Origin: an uncultured Bacteroides sp.
GTDB taxonomy: Bacteria; Bacteroidota; Bacteroidia; Bacteroidales; Bacteroidaceae
Assembly (NCBI GenBank): GCA_900766005.1
Contig: CAAFTU010000040.1
Location: forward strand, 42,327-106,326
Direction: 5' to 3'
Length of the DNA stretch: 64,000 bases
Positions 17,548 through 24,612 of the stretch are shown here, in pieces. The translations under genes were made by a program, and so were the position numbers. Below the pieces are notes generated by a model. It saw only the letters and a list, made by a program, of their open reading frames with translations, ran no database searches and was not told the DNA's origin. Positions within the stretch are counted from its first letter, which is position 1. Every line of letters begins with the position of its first letter.

Positions 17548-17774
17548 AGCCGCACCCCCATCTTATCACGTTTATACGCTTCCGCATATTCTTTATTCAA
17601 CTTATCTTTAGTAACATAGATTACTGTTGTGCTCGTAATTCTAAGCGGGAACAGGTTTTTTTCTTTCTGCAACTGCCGTTGTATGATTGTGTCAAACACT
17701 TCTGTTCTTTTTGTTAAATCATCCTTCCTCTTAACATTCTCTGGCAGCGGTTTATGACTGTTATTTCTTGCCAT
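17544..17774 (-). CDS. Small basic phage protein, unknown
   Basis: 76 residues, MARNNSHKPLPENVKRKDD, rich in Lys and Arg, with a short beta segment FPLRITSTTVIYVTKD. It overlaps pcfK by 4 bases and the 118-residue gene by 14 bases. No family recognised. Confidence 0.58.
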   Translation of the reverse strand: MARNNSHKPLPENVKRKDDLTKRTEVFDTIIQRQLQKEKNLFPLRITSTTVIYVTKDKLNKEYAEAYKRDKMGVRL

Positions 17775-18117
17775 CTTCTACCTCCTTTCTCGGCTGCCAG
17801 TCTGCCGGAAGTTTTGCCCAGTCTCGGAAAATTTTGTCTACCTCTTCCATGTCCGTAAACATGTACATCTTTGCTTTCTCAGTTTCCACCATCGAAGCAA
17901 ATTCGCTAAAATATCTGTCCGCAGCTTTCACGAAGTTGTTGTGTAGCTGTTTCAAACTTCCGAGCATCAACCCGTAATCCTGCATCAAGTCTGATGCTTC
18001 CTCAACGAATGCGTTGGCTTCGCAGTTGAGGATATGAGCTGCTGACAACAGCTGATTCATCCGGTCAATAGCTCCTTCTTTTTTTGCCGTTTCAATTAAA
18101 TTCTTCCGTGGCAACAT
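17761..18117 (-). CDS. Helical phage protein, unknown
   Basis: 118 residues starting MLPRKNLIETAKKEGAIDRM; almost entirely helical, with KQLHNNFVKAADRYFSEF and a C-terminal basic tail. No enzymatic motif. It lies in the replication part of the leftward operon. Confidence 0.58.
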   Translation of the reverse strand: MLPRKNLIETAKKEGAIDRMNQLLSAAHILNCEANAFVEEASDLMQDYGLMLGSLKQLHNNFVKAADRYFSEFASMVETEKAKMYMFTDMEEVDKIFRDWAKLPADWQPRKEVEDGKK

Positions 18118-18148
18118 AATTTTTTAGTTTTTGCGTTATTAATTCAGT

Positions 18149-18697
18149 TTATTTCTTGTTTAGCATCTGTCGTATATCATCAGGCATCTGATGATTGCGT
18201 TCTACGTCCGTTTTCAGCTCCTCTGCTGCACGATTGTTACGTTTCCTAATAACTATATCAATCTCTTCGTTTCGTTCGCGTAGAAAGCGTTTAAACGCTT
18301 CGCCTACTGCTATCACATCAAAGTAGCTGTAAAACTTGCCGTACTGACCCAACTTGAAGCGGGCAACGAACAGCAGAAACTCCGTCAGCTTGATATGATA
18401 ATACTTTGCAGCAAACAGCGCGCTGAACTCTTGCAGTACGTTCATATCTGCACCATCTTTCGTCCCGCTTGCAAAATCAAGTGTCATTAGCTGTGTCTTT
18501 ATCCAGAGCGTTGCAGATCCAGAGCCGTATATCCGCTCAAGGTCAGAGATGGTCGGCGACTTATCGCTGTACGCTTTTTCGATGTCAGTCAGCAACACAG
18601 ATTGCAACGATGTGGAAAATGCCGCAGATGCCTGACTAAAGGTCGGGTATTTCGACTTTATCTCCTCCAGCATCAAATCTCTGCTCGTGCTCTGCAT
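18149..18697 (-). CDS. Phage protein of the replication module (DUF6633-like), unknown
   Basis: About 182 residues if read from ATG 18697 (MQSTSRDLMLEEIKSKYP), which overlaps the DUF6291-like gene by 62 bases; ATG 18673 is also possible. It is helical, with FAAKYYHIKLTEFLLFVARFK and YFDVIAVGEAFKRFLRERN, then a basic C-terminus. Proteins like this follow DUF6291 genes in Bacteroides prophages; a helicase-loader or primosome role would fit the position but no motif proves it. Confidence 0.62.
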   Translation of the reverse strand: MQSTSRDLMLEEIKSKYPTFSQASAAFSTSLQSVLLTDIEKAYSDKSPTISDLERIYGSGSATLWIKTQLMTLDFASGTKDGADMNVLQEFSALFAAKYYHIKLTEFLLFVARFKLGQYGKFYSYFDVIAVGEAFKRFLRERNEEIDIVIRKRNNRAAEELKTDVERNHQMPDDIRQMLNKK

Positions 18698-19376
18698 ACT
18701 CGTTAAAGAGCTGCTGTGCCTTTGCTGCTTTATCAATGCCCCGATTGTTGTTTCCATGCGAATAGATATTTTCCCTGTTAGCCCACGTTGCCAAACGCTT
18801 TGCCGTTTCCCACGTTCGCTCCTGCTCATAGCGCATCTTAGTGCATGATTTGTTCATTTCCGTCCAGTAGTCGAAAAATGCCCGTATCATCTCCTTCGGG
18901 TAGGTATCTGTGAATGGGACTAAAGACTGATAAAAGATTTCTTTTCGTGAGAGAGTAGCGGCTTCAGCCGCGGCCTTTCCTTTCTTTGGCTCTACTTTAG
19001 TAGAGCTTTCTTTATATATATCTTCAGATATATCTTTATCTTTATCTTTAGGTTTCGGTTTGGTTTCCGTTTGGTTATTGTTTGGTTTTTGTTTGGTTAT
19101 GTTTTGGTTTTCGTTTGGTTTCGGTTTGGTTTCCGTTTGGTTATTGTTTGCTTTCGGTCTACCTCCCTTTTTCCCGTTCTCATAACGTTGATTATTAGCG
19201 TCAATTTGAGGTTTTACCATCGCCAGCATAGCACTCGCAATCGGCTTTGGAGATTCAGTAGTTTCTCCGTATAGGCCATACTCAATTATGGCCGTGAGCA
19301 CGTCTCCCTGCATCTCCCTCTGCAGATTCTTGATAGCTTCCCACCAGCTTGCGTAAAACACAAAGCCGTCTTTCAT
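18636..19376 (-). CDS. DUF6291-type phage replication-associated protein
   Basis: 246 residues. The N-terminal domain starts MKDGFVFYASWWEAIKNL and contains IIEYGLYGETTE and AMVKPQIDANNQRYENGKKGGRP, typical of DUF6291 and similar to the N-terminus of phage replication initiators. A low-complexity Asn/Gln/Thr/Lys/Pro linker (about residues 75-125, NNNQTETKPKP repeated) leads to a helical C-terminal domain with FFDYWTEMNKSCTKMRYE. The linker DNA is internally repetitive, so its length may vary between strains. Confidence 0.8.
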   Translation of the reverse strand: MKDGFVFYASWWEAIKNLQREMQGDVLTAIIEYGLYGETTESPKPIASAMLAMVKPQIDANNQRYENGKKGGRPKANNNQTETKPKPNENQNITKQKPNNNQTETKPKPKDKDKDISEDIYKESSTKVEPKKGKAAAEAATLSRKEIFYQSLVPFTDTYPKEMIRAFFDYWTEMNKSCTKMRYEQERTWETAKRLATWANRENIYSHGNNNRGIDKAAKAQQLFNEYAEHEQRFDAGGDKVEIPDL

Positions 19377-19406
19377 AATCTTTATTTTTTTGGTTATTCA
19401 CTAAGT

Positions 19407-19868
19407 TTACAAACTCACACCTTTCTTTTTTTCTTCGTTATCTCCTTTCTTTTTGTAGAATTTAATTAACTCGATTAATTCAAACTCGCTCCACTTTTTT
19501 GTCTGAGATGCTTTCCACGCCAGTTTGTCATATCTCATCTGGCCAACCTTTGCAATCAGATTCTTTTCGTATGCTATCAAATGATCTGCGGAAAACCTGT
19601 TGCAATGCCTGCACTCTGCGTGACAGTTATCTTCGTCAAACCTTGTTGCCATGTGTCGGCGGGAATGGAAATGCCCGCAATCAGCCTGTTCTATCGGCTT
19701 GATCTGTCCGCAGCTGATACACCTGAAGCATCCGTTTGGCATTGCATCTCTTAGCCGGATGAATCGGCTGAACACCTTATCCAGCTTTGCAACGTAATCG
19801 GTTTTTTTCTTCACCTTTACAGACTTGTCAAAAAGTGGCTTCTTTTTCTGTTTCTTGATATAATACAT
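19407..19868 (-). CDS. ninG: NinG-like recombination protein
   Basis: 153 residues. After a basic N-terminus (KKQKKKPLFDKSVKVKKK) come a first zinc knuckle CISCGQIKPIEQADCGHFHSR, cut here at R, and then RFDEDNCHAECRHCNRF. This CxxC...CGHF...NC..C..CN arrangement defines NinG/Rap, the HNH-like junction-resolving protein of lambdoid phages. C-terminal Lys-rich helix. It lies in the recombination cluster with NinB-like, SSB-like and annealing proteins. A stem-loop precedes the start. Confidence 0.88.
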   Translation of the reverse strand: MYYIKKQKKKPLFDKSVKVKKKTDYVAKLDKVFSRFIRLRDAMPNGCFRCISCGQIKPIEQADCGHFHSRRHMATRFDEDNCHAECRHCNRFSADHLIAYEKNLIAKVGQMRYDKLAWKASQTKKWSEFELIELIKFYKKKGDNEEKKKGVSL

Positions 19869-19882
19869 AGTTCAAAACTAAA

Positions 19883-19907
19883 GAGGTGAACCCTGTTGGC
19901 TCACCTC
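19883..19907 (-). promoter_or_regulatory. Leader stem-loop before ninG
   Basis: A 7-bp stem (GAGGTGA with TCACCTC) and 11-base loop ends about 15 bases before the ninG start codon. It lies in the gap between the tRNA and ninG and may act as leader structure or processing site. Confidence 0.5.
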
Positions 19908-20006
19908 CAGAAAATGTACAACTATAAAATATAAGGGCTTTCACCTTACGCTGTCCTTTGCAGCGGCATATAAATTAAACAATCAATTATAAGGCCGTAG
20001 CCTCGC

Positions 20007-20077
20007 GGAAAGAGCAGGAATCGAACCTGCATCTCTTTGTTCCCAACAAAGCGGCTTTCCTTTTAGCCCACCTTCCC
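20007..20077 (-). tRNA. tRNA with GGG anticodon (tRNA-Pro-like)
   Basis: Seventy-one bases fold into a full cloverleaf: 7-bp acceptor (GGGAAGG with TCTTTCC, two G-U pairs), T8 and G9, a 4-bp D stem with an 8-base loop containing GG, 5-bp anticodon stem CTTTG/CAAAG with loop TTGGGAA, a 4-base variable region and a 5-bp T stem with loop TTCGATT. CCA is not encoded. The anticodon GGG (20042-20044) predicts proline. However, G1-C72, discriminator G73 and A37 differ from bacterial tRNA-Pro, which has C1-G72, A73 and G37. It sits between the ninB-like and ninG genes. Confidence 0.9.
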
Positions 20078-20107
20078 AAAACCGCCCTATCTTCACAGAC
20101 CAGGCGG
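20078..20107 (-). repeat. 30-bp structured repeat, copy 1 (before tRNA)
   Basis: Immediately upstream of the tRNA on its own strand. It forms CCGCC/GGCGG around a loop containing TGGTCTGTGAAGATAG and ends in TTTT. A second copy with one change lies at 22371-22400 before the tRNA-like locus; the change (C to T in the stem) keeps a G-U pair. Terminator, attenuator or tRNA leader are all possible. Confidence 0.75.
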
Positions 20108-20122
20108 GAATTATAGATAGAG

Positions 20123-20560
20123 TTAAACAAAGTCTTTGTTTTGCTCAACGACCTGCTGTGCATATACCAGCATCTCGTATTCGTTTGCAGCAGGCAGATA
20201 AATTCCGGCCTGCGCTGCACTCCAGTTGCGGAAGCGGTCAATAGATACGGACATTTCAGCCGTTGTCAGCTCGGAAGAACTTCTGAGGTATGTTATCTCA
20301 TTCCCTTTCTTATTCATCCGTTTACGCTCAAATAAATCCCTATTGCACGTTCGTTTGTAGAAATCTATCTTAGCTTCATCTGCACTGCAACCGTATTCAC
20401 TACCGAAAAATCCAAGCAGCAAATGAAGGTAGCTGTTTTGCTTGATGGTGCGGTTAGGATGCTTTTTCTTAACTTCCACGACCGCACGCTCTTCATACAA
20501 CTTATTCACGTACCGTTTGAATTTATCCAGCTCGAACTCATTGTTTAAATTGAACAACAT
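20123..20560 (-). CDS. NinB-like recombination protein
   Basis: 145 residues. KKHPNRTIKQNSYLHLLLGFFG corresponds to the conserved RSxxQN helix of NinB/Orf family proteins (cut here at 22 would be too long; key residues are R, K, Q and N near 43-47), and the C-terminal half has SELTTAEMSVSIDRFRNW and GIYLPAANEYEML. NinB-like proteins bind single-stranded DNA and assist annealing. The neighbouring SSB-like gene and NinG support a recombination role. It overlaps the SSB-like gene by one base. Confidence 0.68.
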   Translation of the reverse strand: MLFNLNNEFELDKFKRYVNKLYEERAVVEVKKKHPNRTIKQNSYLHLLLGFFGSEYGCSADEAKIDFYKRTCNRDLFERKRMNKKGNEITYLRSSSELTTAEMSVSIDRFRNWSAAQAGIYLPAANEYEMLVYAQQVVEQNKDFV

Positions 20561-21024
20561 CAGAATGGAAGCGGTTGTCCGTTGGTATCAGTCCGTGGAG
20601 GGAAATCTTGATGATATCCCTGCTGATATTGCGGTTGTTGGACTTGTTGCGCTGGCTGCTGATATTGCGGCTGCGGCTGCTGCGCTTGCTGCGGTGCATG
20701 GTGCTGCACCTGCTTAGCTTCGATGCGGTACGGCTGAACCCGTGTAAAAATCTGCTCACGGCCATCTGCAGTCGTGTATCTGCTGCCATTCACATCGAAC
20801 GTGATTGTAACAATCTGCCCCGGCTGGTAGCTATCCAGCTCCCTGCATCTGTCTCCTACAAACTCCAGCTGCGGAGTGTTTTCAAATCCTCTCTCACCCG
20901 TATAAGGATCAAAGCGTGTGCAGTCTATAACAATAGACCGCTTATCAATGCTCTTACCAGATTTACCCGTAATTGTCTCGGTCGGGTAGATACGTAATAT
21001 TTTACCTGTAATTTGATTTGCCAT
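20560..21024 (-). CDS. DUF3127 single-stranded DNA-binding-like protein
   Basis: 154 residues. Residues 1-105 are an OB-fold-like DUF3127 domain: MANQITGKILRIYPTET, SIVIDCTRFDP, TPQLEFVGDRC, QIVTITFDVNGSRY. Residues 110-145 form a Gln/Pro-rich disordered tail, and the last residues are PLPF, resembling the C-terminal tip that SSBs use to recruit partners. It probably coats ssDNA during phage replication or annealing. It lies between the NinB-like and annealing-module genes. Confidence 0.82.
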   Translation of the reverse strand: MANQITGKILRIYPTETITGKSGKSIDKRSIVIDCTRFDPYTGERGFENTPQLEFVGDRCRELDSYQPGQIVTITFDVNGSRYTTADGREQIFTRVQPYRIEAKQVQHHAPQQAQQPQPQYQQPAQQVQQPQYQQGYHQDFPPRTDTNGQPLPF

Positions 21025-21029
21025 ATCAT

Positions 21030-21509
21030 TTATTTTTTAAATGTTACACTAAACGTGGTTGTACTCTCCCTAACTGGAGGATTCAGTTTATAGATTTCTC
21101 CAGTTTCTTCATCTATTTCCGTTTTCGGCTGAGTCAGCGTGCGTAGAAATTTCTCCCGCTCTTTTCGCTTCTCAATTAGTTCTTGCTCGCAAGCGTATAT
21201 CTCATCGTAAACCGGATCCCCGCACACTTTAAAATCGTACTTTACACCAGCTTCTTTCATTTGCACTACTGCGCCCCGATATTCCGGGCTTTCTCCCCTG
21301 CCGTATTTTTCGCATTCGGCTAATACAGCATCTTTAACCCGTTCATCTTTCAAAAAGATGCTGATGGTTTCAGCGATGCTCTTCATTTTCGTAACCGCTT
21401 CTATAGGGCTGACCTCACCATCCGCGACCAGATTAATGAACTGCTCCGCCATGGATTTCTGCTCTGTCTTAGTAGCAGGAACCCGGTTAATAATTTCTAA
21501 TGTATTCAT
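21030..21509 (-). CDS. Phage recombination-module protein, unknown
   Basis: 159 residues. It is helical, with AEQFINLVADGEVSPIEAV, and a C-terminal coiled coil (EQELIEKRKEREKFL) before EIDEETGEIYKLNPPV. It overlaps the annealing-protein gene by 4 bases and precedes the SSB-like gene by 5 bases, which suggests a role in recombination such as a nuclease modulator. No family motif recognised. Confidence 0.62.
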   Translation of the reverse strand: MNTLEIINRVPATKTEQKSMAEQFINLVADGEVSPIEAVTKMKSIAETISIFLKDERVKDAVLAECEKYGRGESPEYRGAVVQMKEAGVKYDFKVCGDPVYDEIYACEQELIEKRKEREKFLRTLTQPKTEIDEETGEIYKLNPPVRESTTTFSVTFKK

Positions 21510-22186
21510 TGTAGATTATTGTTTATTTTGTAATTCTCGTAATTCTCTAAGATCACACTGATATCATCTTTGCAATTTTTATAATTATTCTCCAGCAGGG
21601 CGGACAAAGAGATTCGCAGACCTTTGCTCCGCGCTTCCATCTCGTTTTTATGCAACCACGACATTACCTTTTCATTCCCGAACATATCAGCTGGCAAAAC
21701 CTTTCTGCTGTCTTGCTGTTGTTCTTGCGGTTGCTCTTGCGGTGAATCATATTTAGTCCTGTCGCTTTCAAAATACACATCTGCAGCCATTCCCAACGCT
21801 TTACACGAAACGGATATCGCATCAGTCAGAGCCATCTTAAAGCATTCATCAGATGTATACAAGCCGTTTCGCTCGTTTGCAACAAAAGATGAACCTCCTA
21901 CTCCCTGTATTGCTTCGCTCCATTCTCCGTTATATTTCACGAACAGATTAATATGCACAAATGCGGATATTTCTCCTTTAGCACCAGGTTCCGTCCACAT
22001 TCTTACAATATCGTACCTCCATCCGAAGCCGCACGGACCAAACGTTTCCGTCAGCTTCTTGATTCGCCACATAGGATTGATATCCGATTTTCCTTTTAGC
22101 CGACCTGACGAAATCGGCTTAAGAGCATTTTGGGGAACTTCCCTTACTTGCTCATAAACTTCTAAAAACTTGTTTTTCTCTACCAT
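21506..22186 (-). CDS. Single-strand annealing recombinase (Rad52/Sak-like)
   Basis: 226 residues. The core shows LKGKSDINPMWRIKKLTETFG, trimmed here, then GFGWRYDIVRMW, GSSFVANERNGLYTSDECFK and ALTDAISVSCKALGMAADVYFE. The order 'planning of W/G-rich beta strands, then TDAxSxxCKALGxxADV' matches phage Rad52/Sak (DUF1071-like) annealing proteins. A Gln/Pro linker (about 148-163) separates a C-terminal helical tail. It would anneal phage ssDNA together with the SSB-like protein encoded two genes downstream. Confidence 0.78.
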   Translation of the reverse strand: MVEKNKFLEVYEQVREVPQNALKPISSGRLKGKSDINPMWRIKKLTETFGPCGFGWRYDIVRMWTEPGAKGEISAFVHINLFVKYNGEWSEAIQGVGGSSFVANERNGLYTSDECFKMALTDAISVSCKALGMAADVYFESDRTKYDSPQEQPQEQQQDSRKVLPADMFGNEKVMSWLHKNEMEARSKGLRISLSALLENNYKNCKDDISVILENYENYKINNNLQ

Positions 22187-22216
22187 AATACTGTAATTTA
22201 TTGTTCGTCAATCTGT

Positions 22217-22365
22217 GCCCGTGTAGGGAATCGAACCCCATCGCCCTTATACCTATTGAAAATTTACTAACCACCTTTTTAAATATAACATATAACCCAA
22301 TTATGACATTTTTAATCATGACAAACAATCTTATTTATCCGCTACCATTCGGATGTAGCACGGGC
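22217..22365 (-). other. tRNA-like locus with large internal insert
   Basis: The ends form a perfect 7-bp acceptor stem (GCCCGTG at 22359-22365 with CACGGGC at 22217-22223, followed by A), a T arm TGGGG/CCCTA with loop TTCGATT, and a D-arm-like hairpin ATCCG-AATGGTAG-CGGAT. About 90 AT-rich bases lie between the D-like arm and the T arm, and I could not find a standard anticodon arm. It could be a disrupted tRNA, a tRNA with an insertion, or a tRNA-mimicking RNA. It is preceded by the same structured repeat that precedes the real tRNA. Confidence 0.55.
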
Positions 22366-22370
22366 AAAAT

Positions 22371-22400
22371 AAAACCGCCCTATCTTCACAGACCAAGCGG
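22371..22400 (-). repeat. 30-bp structured repeat, copy 2 (before tRNA-like locus)
   Basis: Identical to copy 1 at 20078-20107 except for one base that changes a stem C-G pair to G-U. It lies 5 bases upstream of the tRNA-like locus. A related hairpin sharing GGTCTGTGA occurs at about 22449-22471. Confidence 0.75.
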
Positions 22401-22495
22401 CTACTGTTGTCAAACGTAATTTTATGAACATAATAGATACTGCAACTGTCTATCACAGACCGCGACAGCATAGTTTAGTAAGTTTAGTCTAATTA

Positions 22496-22684
22496 TTATA
22501 TTAATAGCTCACTCTCGTCTTTTACGAAGTTGCCGAATAGTTTCTTGATCAATCGTGCATAACCAGCTGAATAAACCAGCCCTGCAACGTTCCAAAACAC
22601 ACTCCATTCCGTATTAAATACGAATAGGCACGGAAGGAACATGATATTAAGTATGATGATATTGAATAATAATTTCTTGCTCAT
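22496..22684 (-). CDS. Small membrane protein
   Basis: 62 residues with two predicted membrane helices (about 5-24, LFNIIILNIMFLPCLFVF, and 28-47, VFWNVAGLVYSAGYA) and a charged C-terminus. It lies 4 bases after the 78-residue gene. No family recognised. Confidence 0.6.
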   Translation of the reverse strand: MSKKLLFNIIILNIMFLPCLFVFNTEWSVFWNVAGLVYSAGYARLIKKLFGNFVKDESELLI

Positions 22685-22688
22685 AGCT

Positions 22689-22925
22689 TTAGTTTTTTAT
22701 GTGCCGGAGAATGTCAGAAGCATTGTAATAGAATCTGCCGTTATCCCCGATTGTTAGTCTTACCTTATGTGAGTCTACCAGCTTTTGCAGCCTGCCCGGC
22801 CCGCCTACCAGCGTTTCAGATTTTCGTTTCGGAAATGTCTCTTTATCCATCACCCGAAATATATCGGCCAGTCTTGACTCAGCACTGCCGTCTACAAAAA
22901 TGGTCGTTCTGGTTTCTCTTATCAT
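22689..22925 (-). CDS. Small phage protein, unknown
   Basis: 78 residues: MIRETRTTIFVDGSAESRLADIF is the start (first 20 or so), followed by GGPGRLQKLVDSHKVRLTI and NASDILRHIKN. It has the look of a small winged-helix or Arc-like DNA-binding protein, but this is a guess. It overlaps the LuxR-type gene by 4 bases. Confidence 0.58.
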   Translation of the reverse strand: MIRETRTTIFVDGSAESRLADIFRVMDKETFPKRKSETLVGGPGRLQKLVDSHKVRLTIGDNGRFYYNASDILRHIKN

Positions 22926-23302
22926 AGATATATATCGTTGCTGTTTTTGCGGCCTGCTCTCATATATCGCATTGACGTACGCGCCCTTTGTGGCGTTCTT
23001 ACTCTCCGCATATCTATATCATTGCAGGTCACTTGCATTATTAAAAATAGAACCGAAAAGAACAATTCAAGGCCGTGCTTATGTAGTTCCTTCGGTTCAA
23101 AGTTTACTTTCATCTTTTGGGCGAACATATACAGCACCAGTTCAGTATCTTTGTTTATACCGAGCTTCCTATATATGACCTGCTTTTGCGTTTTAATCGT
23201 CCATACCGATTTGCAGAGATTGTCGGCCACTTCCTTATCCGTTAGCCCTTTGCAATATTCCTCTGCCACCTGCGTTTCAATTCGGGTTAATTCAGCAGCC
23301 AT
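22922..23302 (-). CDS. LuxR-type HTH regulator with hydrophobic segment
   Basis: 126 residues. The N-terminal 65 are a LuxR C-terminal-type HTH: LTRIETQVAEEYCKGLTDKE, then VADNLCKSVWTIKTQKQVIYRKLGI in two parts. A hydrophobic segment near 82-93 (LELFFSVLFLIMQV) could associate with the membrane, and the C-terminus is Arg-rich. Free-standing proteins of this kind are common in Bacteroides prophages and conjugative elements, presumably as transcription regulators. It is coupled to the 78-residue gene. Confidence 0.82.
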   Translation of the reverse strand: MAAELTRIETQVAEEYCKGLTDKEVADNLCKSVWTIKTQKQVIYRKLGINKDTELVLYMFAQKMKVNFEPKELHKHGLELFFSVLFLIMQVTCNDIDMRRVRTPQRARTSMRYMRAGRKNSNDIYL

Positions 23303-23303
23303 A

Positions 23304-23519
23304 TCATGCCATTCTTTCGCACGTTACTAAGCCGTTTTCCCGGTCCTTAGTACATGCCCAGTTCGGTTTATCTTGCCACATTGTGTCTTTCAATCGGCAG
23401 ATTATTGTAGATATGGAGGGAGCATTTTCAAGCGGGAAAGTAACCTTCTCGCCTACTTTCATTTCTCTTAGTGCTTCTGTGAATCCTTCTGTAATCACTT
23501 TTTTTTCTTTTTTCTTCAT
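23304..23519 (-). CDS. Small phage protein, unknown
   Basis: 71 residues, MKKKEKKVITEGFTEALREM, then MKVGEKVTFPLENAPS and a C-terminus with NWACTKDRENGLVTCERMA. The layout (basic start, short beta domain) is frequent in Bacteroides prophages next to HTH genes. Function unknown. Confidence 0.6.
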   Translation of the reverse strand: MKKKEKKVITEGFTEALREMKVGEKVTFPLENAPSISTIICRLKDTMWQDKPNWACTKDRENGLVTCERMA

Positions 23520-23816
23520 GTCGTTTTGTTTTTGGTTTCGTGCGCGGATAAACTCTCTCAGTTCTTCCCACGTGAGTTATCTGCTACTATTATTCACAGC
23601 ATGACACTTCCGCGCTATTTTGCCCCGCTGCTTGCCTCTGCCTTGCTGGCTGCTTGCTTCTACGGTTATTCTTCTCGCTTCCTCTATGTGTCCCGTGTGG
23701 GTTGAGGGCACGCGCCTACTATCGCTTCCCGGATCGTGCCGTTACAGGTGGCAAACCTTATTGGTAGCTGCAATCCGCGTCAAGGGGTAGGCTCTGTGGC
23801 CGTTGCAGCTTAATTG
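23520..23816 (-). other. GC-richer gap without convincing gene; possible structured RNA
   Basis: About 297 bases between two small genes in an otherwise gapless operon. On the minus strand the stretch from about 23.58 to 23.80 kb is visibly richer in G and C than its neighbours and contains Gly/Ala/Lys-like codon noise but no ATG-led frame. The only ATG frame is a 34-codon antisense one at 23601. I see short complementary segments but did not derive a fold. Confidence 0.4.
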
Positions 23817-24077
23817 TTATCTCCAGCTACTGTCGCACTCTTTGTACTTATGTGCGAACATCTCTTTCAGTACGTTCCCGTCTTTTTTGGGGAATCTTGG
23901 AGCTGCTTTTTGTTGTGCTCTGTAATACGCTCTTTGTTGCCATTCGGCTTCTTTCAGTACTTGCGCTCTTGCTTGCCCTTCTTCCAGCCCTTTGCAAAGC
24001 ATCACAACCGGAATGTGATTTTCTATGCTGTCATTGTCAAACGTGCCGTCAGGGTTTAAAAAAGGAAATGCTTTCAT
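23817..24077 (-). CDS. Small phage protein, unknown
   Basis: 86 residues from ATG 24077 (MKAFPFLNPDGTFDNDSIEN); the longer frame would overlap the upstream gene. The start has the AAGATATGAAA context shared by neighbouring small genes. Its middle (IPVVMLCKGLEEGQARAQVL) is helical. No family recognised. Confidence 0.58.
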   Translation of the reverse strand: MKAFPFLNPDGTFDNDSIENHIPVVMLCKGLEEGQARAQVLKEAEWQQRAYYRAQQKAAPRFPKKDGNVLKEMFAHKYKECDSSWR

Positions 24078-24087
24078 ATCTTGTATT

Positions 24088-24369
24088 TTAGATTTTATAT
24101 TGTTCAATTTGGTGAATCGTTCCAACCGGAAACTTTCCGTAAATCACTCCCAAATTGGATGCGCACCTTACCATTTCGCTTAAGTAGTTCATCATGTCGG
24201 TGCAAGCGTTGTACGCTTCGGTTACATCCTTTTCAAATTCTTCGTGCGTTCTGGCTTTCTTTCTTGTTTTTACTGCATCTTCCAGATTGTTCAGCGATGC
24301 GGTCAGACTTTTAATTTCTTCCTGCATCTGTTCTACGTACTCACTTCCTACTATTGCTTCGTTTATCAT
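24088..24369 (-). CDS. Small coiled-coil phage protein
   Basis: 93 residues. MINEAIVGSEYVEQMQEEIK starts a heptad-rich region (SLTASLNNLEDAVKTRKKA), followed by a second helix ending near VIYGKFPVG. It starts in an AAAGATATG context behind a stem-loop. Function unknown. Confidence 0.6.
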   Translation of the reverse strand: MINEAIVGSEYVEQMQEEIKSLTASLNNLEDAVKTRKKARTHEEFEKDVTEAYNACTDMMNYLSEMVRCASNLGVIYGKFPVGTIHQIEQYKI

Positions 24370-24384
24370 ATCTTTGTGCGTTAT

Positions 24385-24402
24385 GCAGGGCTTTCGCCCT
24401 GC
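24385..24402 (-). promoter_or_regulatory. 5'-leader stem-loop (GCAGGGC type)
   Basis: A 7-bp stem GCAGGGC/GCCCTGC with a 4-base loop, 15 bases before ATG 24369. It has the same size and surrounding bases (CCAGCAG before, CTGC-A-AAC-CA after) as the hairpin at 24613-24630, with C/G pairs swapped in the stem. Confidence 0.68.
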
Positions 24403-24409
24403 TGGTTTA

Positions 24410-24595
24410 TTATAGTCCGAATCTTTTGTTTCTCATCTCATTAAGTTTTGCGGCCATTTCGTTTGCCGCTTCTTCTGAGCACTCCAAACTTTCCATGCTG
24501 TTATCGTATCTATTCATCACCATGTAATAACCTCTGCTTTTCTTTACATAGAATTCGTTTGCTTGATGTTTCTTAATCTGTCCAACTGCTTTCAT
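24410..24595 (-). CDS. Small phage protein, unknown
   Basis: 61 residues from ATG 24595 (MKAVGQIKKHQANEFYVKKS), chosen for its AAAAGATATGAAA context; an ATG at 24622 would begin inside the leader hairpin. It has a short beta segment (GYYMVMNRYDNS) and a C-terminal helix (EAANEMAAKLNEMRNKR). No family recognised. Confidence 0.58.
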   Translation of the reverse strand: MKAVGQIKKHQANEFYVKKSRGYYMVMNRYDNSMESLECSEEAANEMAAKLNEMRNKRFGL

Positions 24596-24612
24596 ATCTT
24601 TTATTGTGTTGT

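Noticed and set aside
19046..19150. Short GGTTTGG/TTTCCGTTTGG repeats resembling a CRISPR-like array
   Set aside because: They encode the Asn/Gln/Thr/Lys/Pro linker of the DUF6291 protein; no spacer structure.
23601..23705. Plus-strand 34-codon frame with lipobox-like LLAAC
   Set aside because: Antisense to the operon, isolated, no leader; probably chance within the GC-rich gap.
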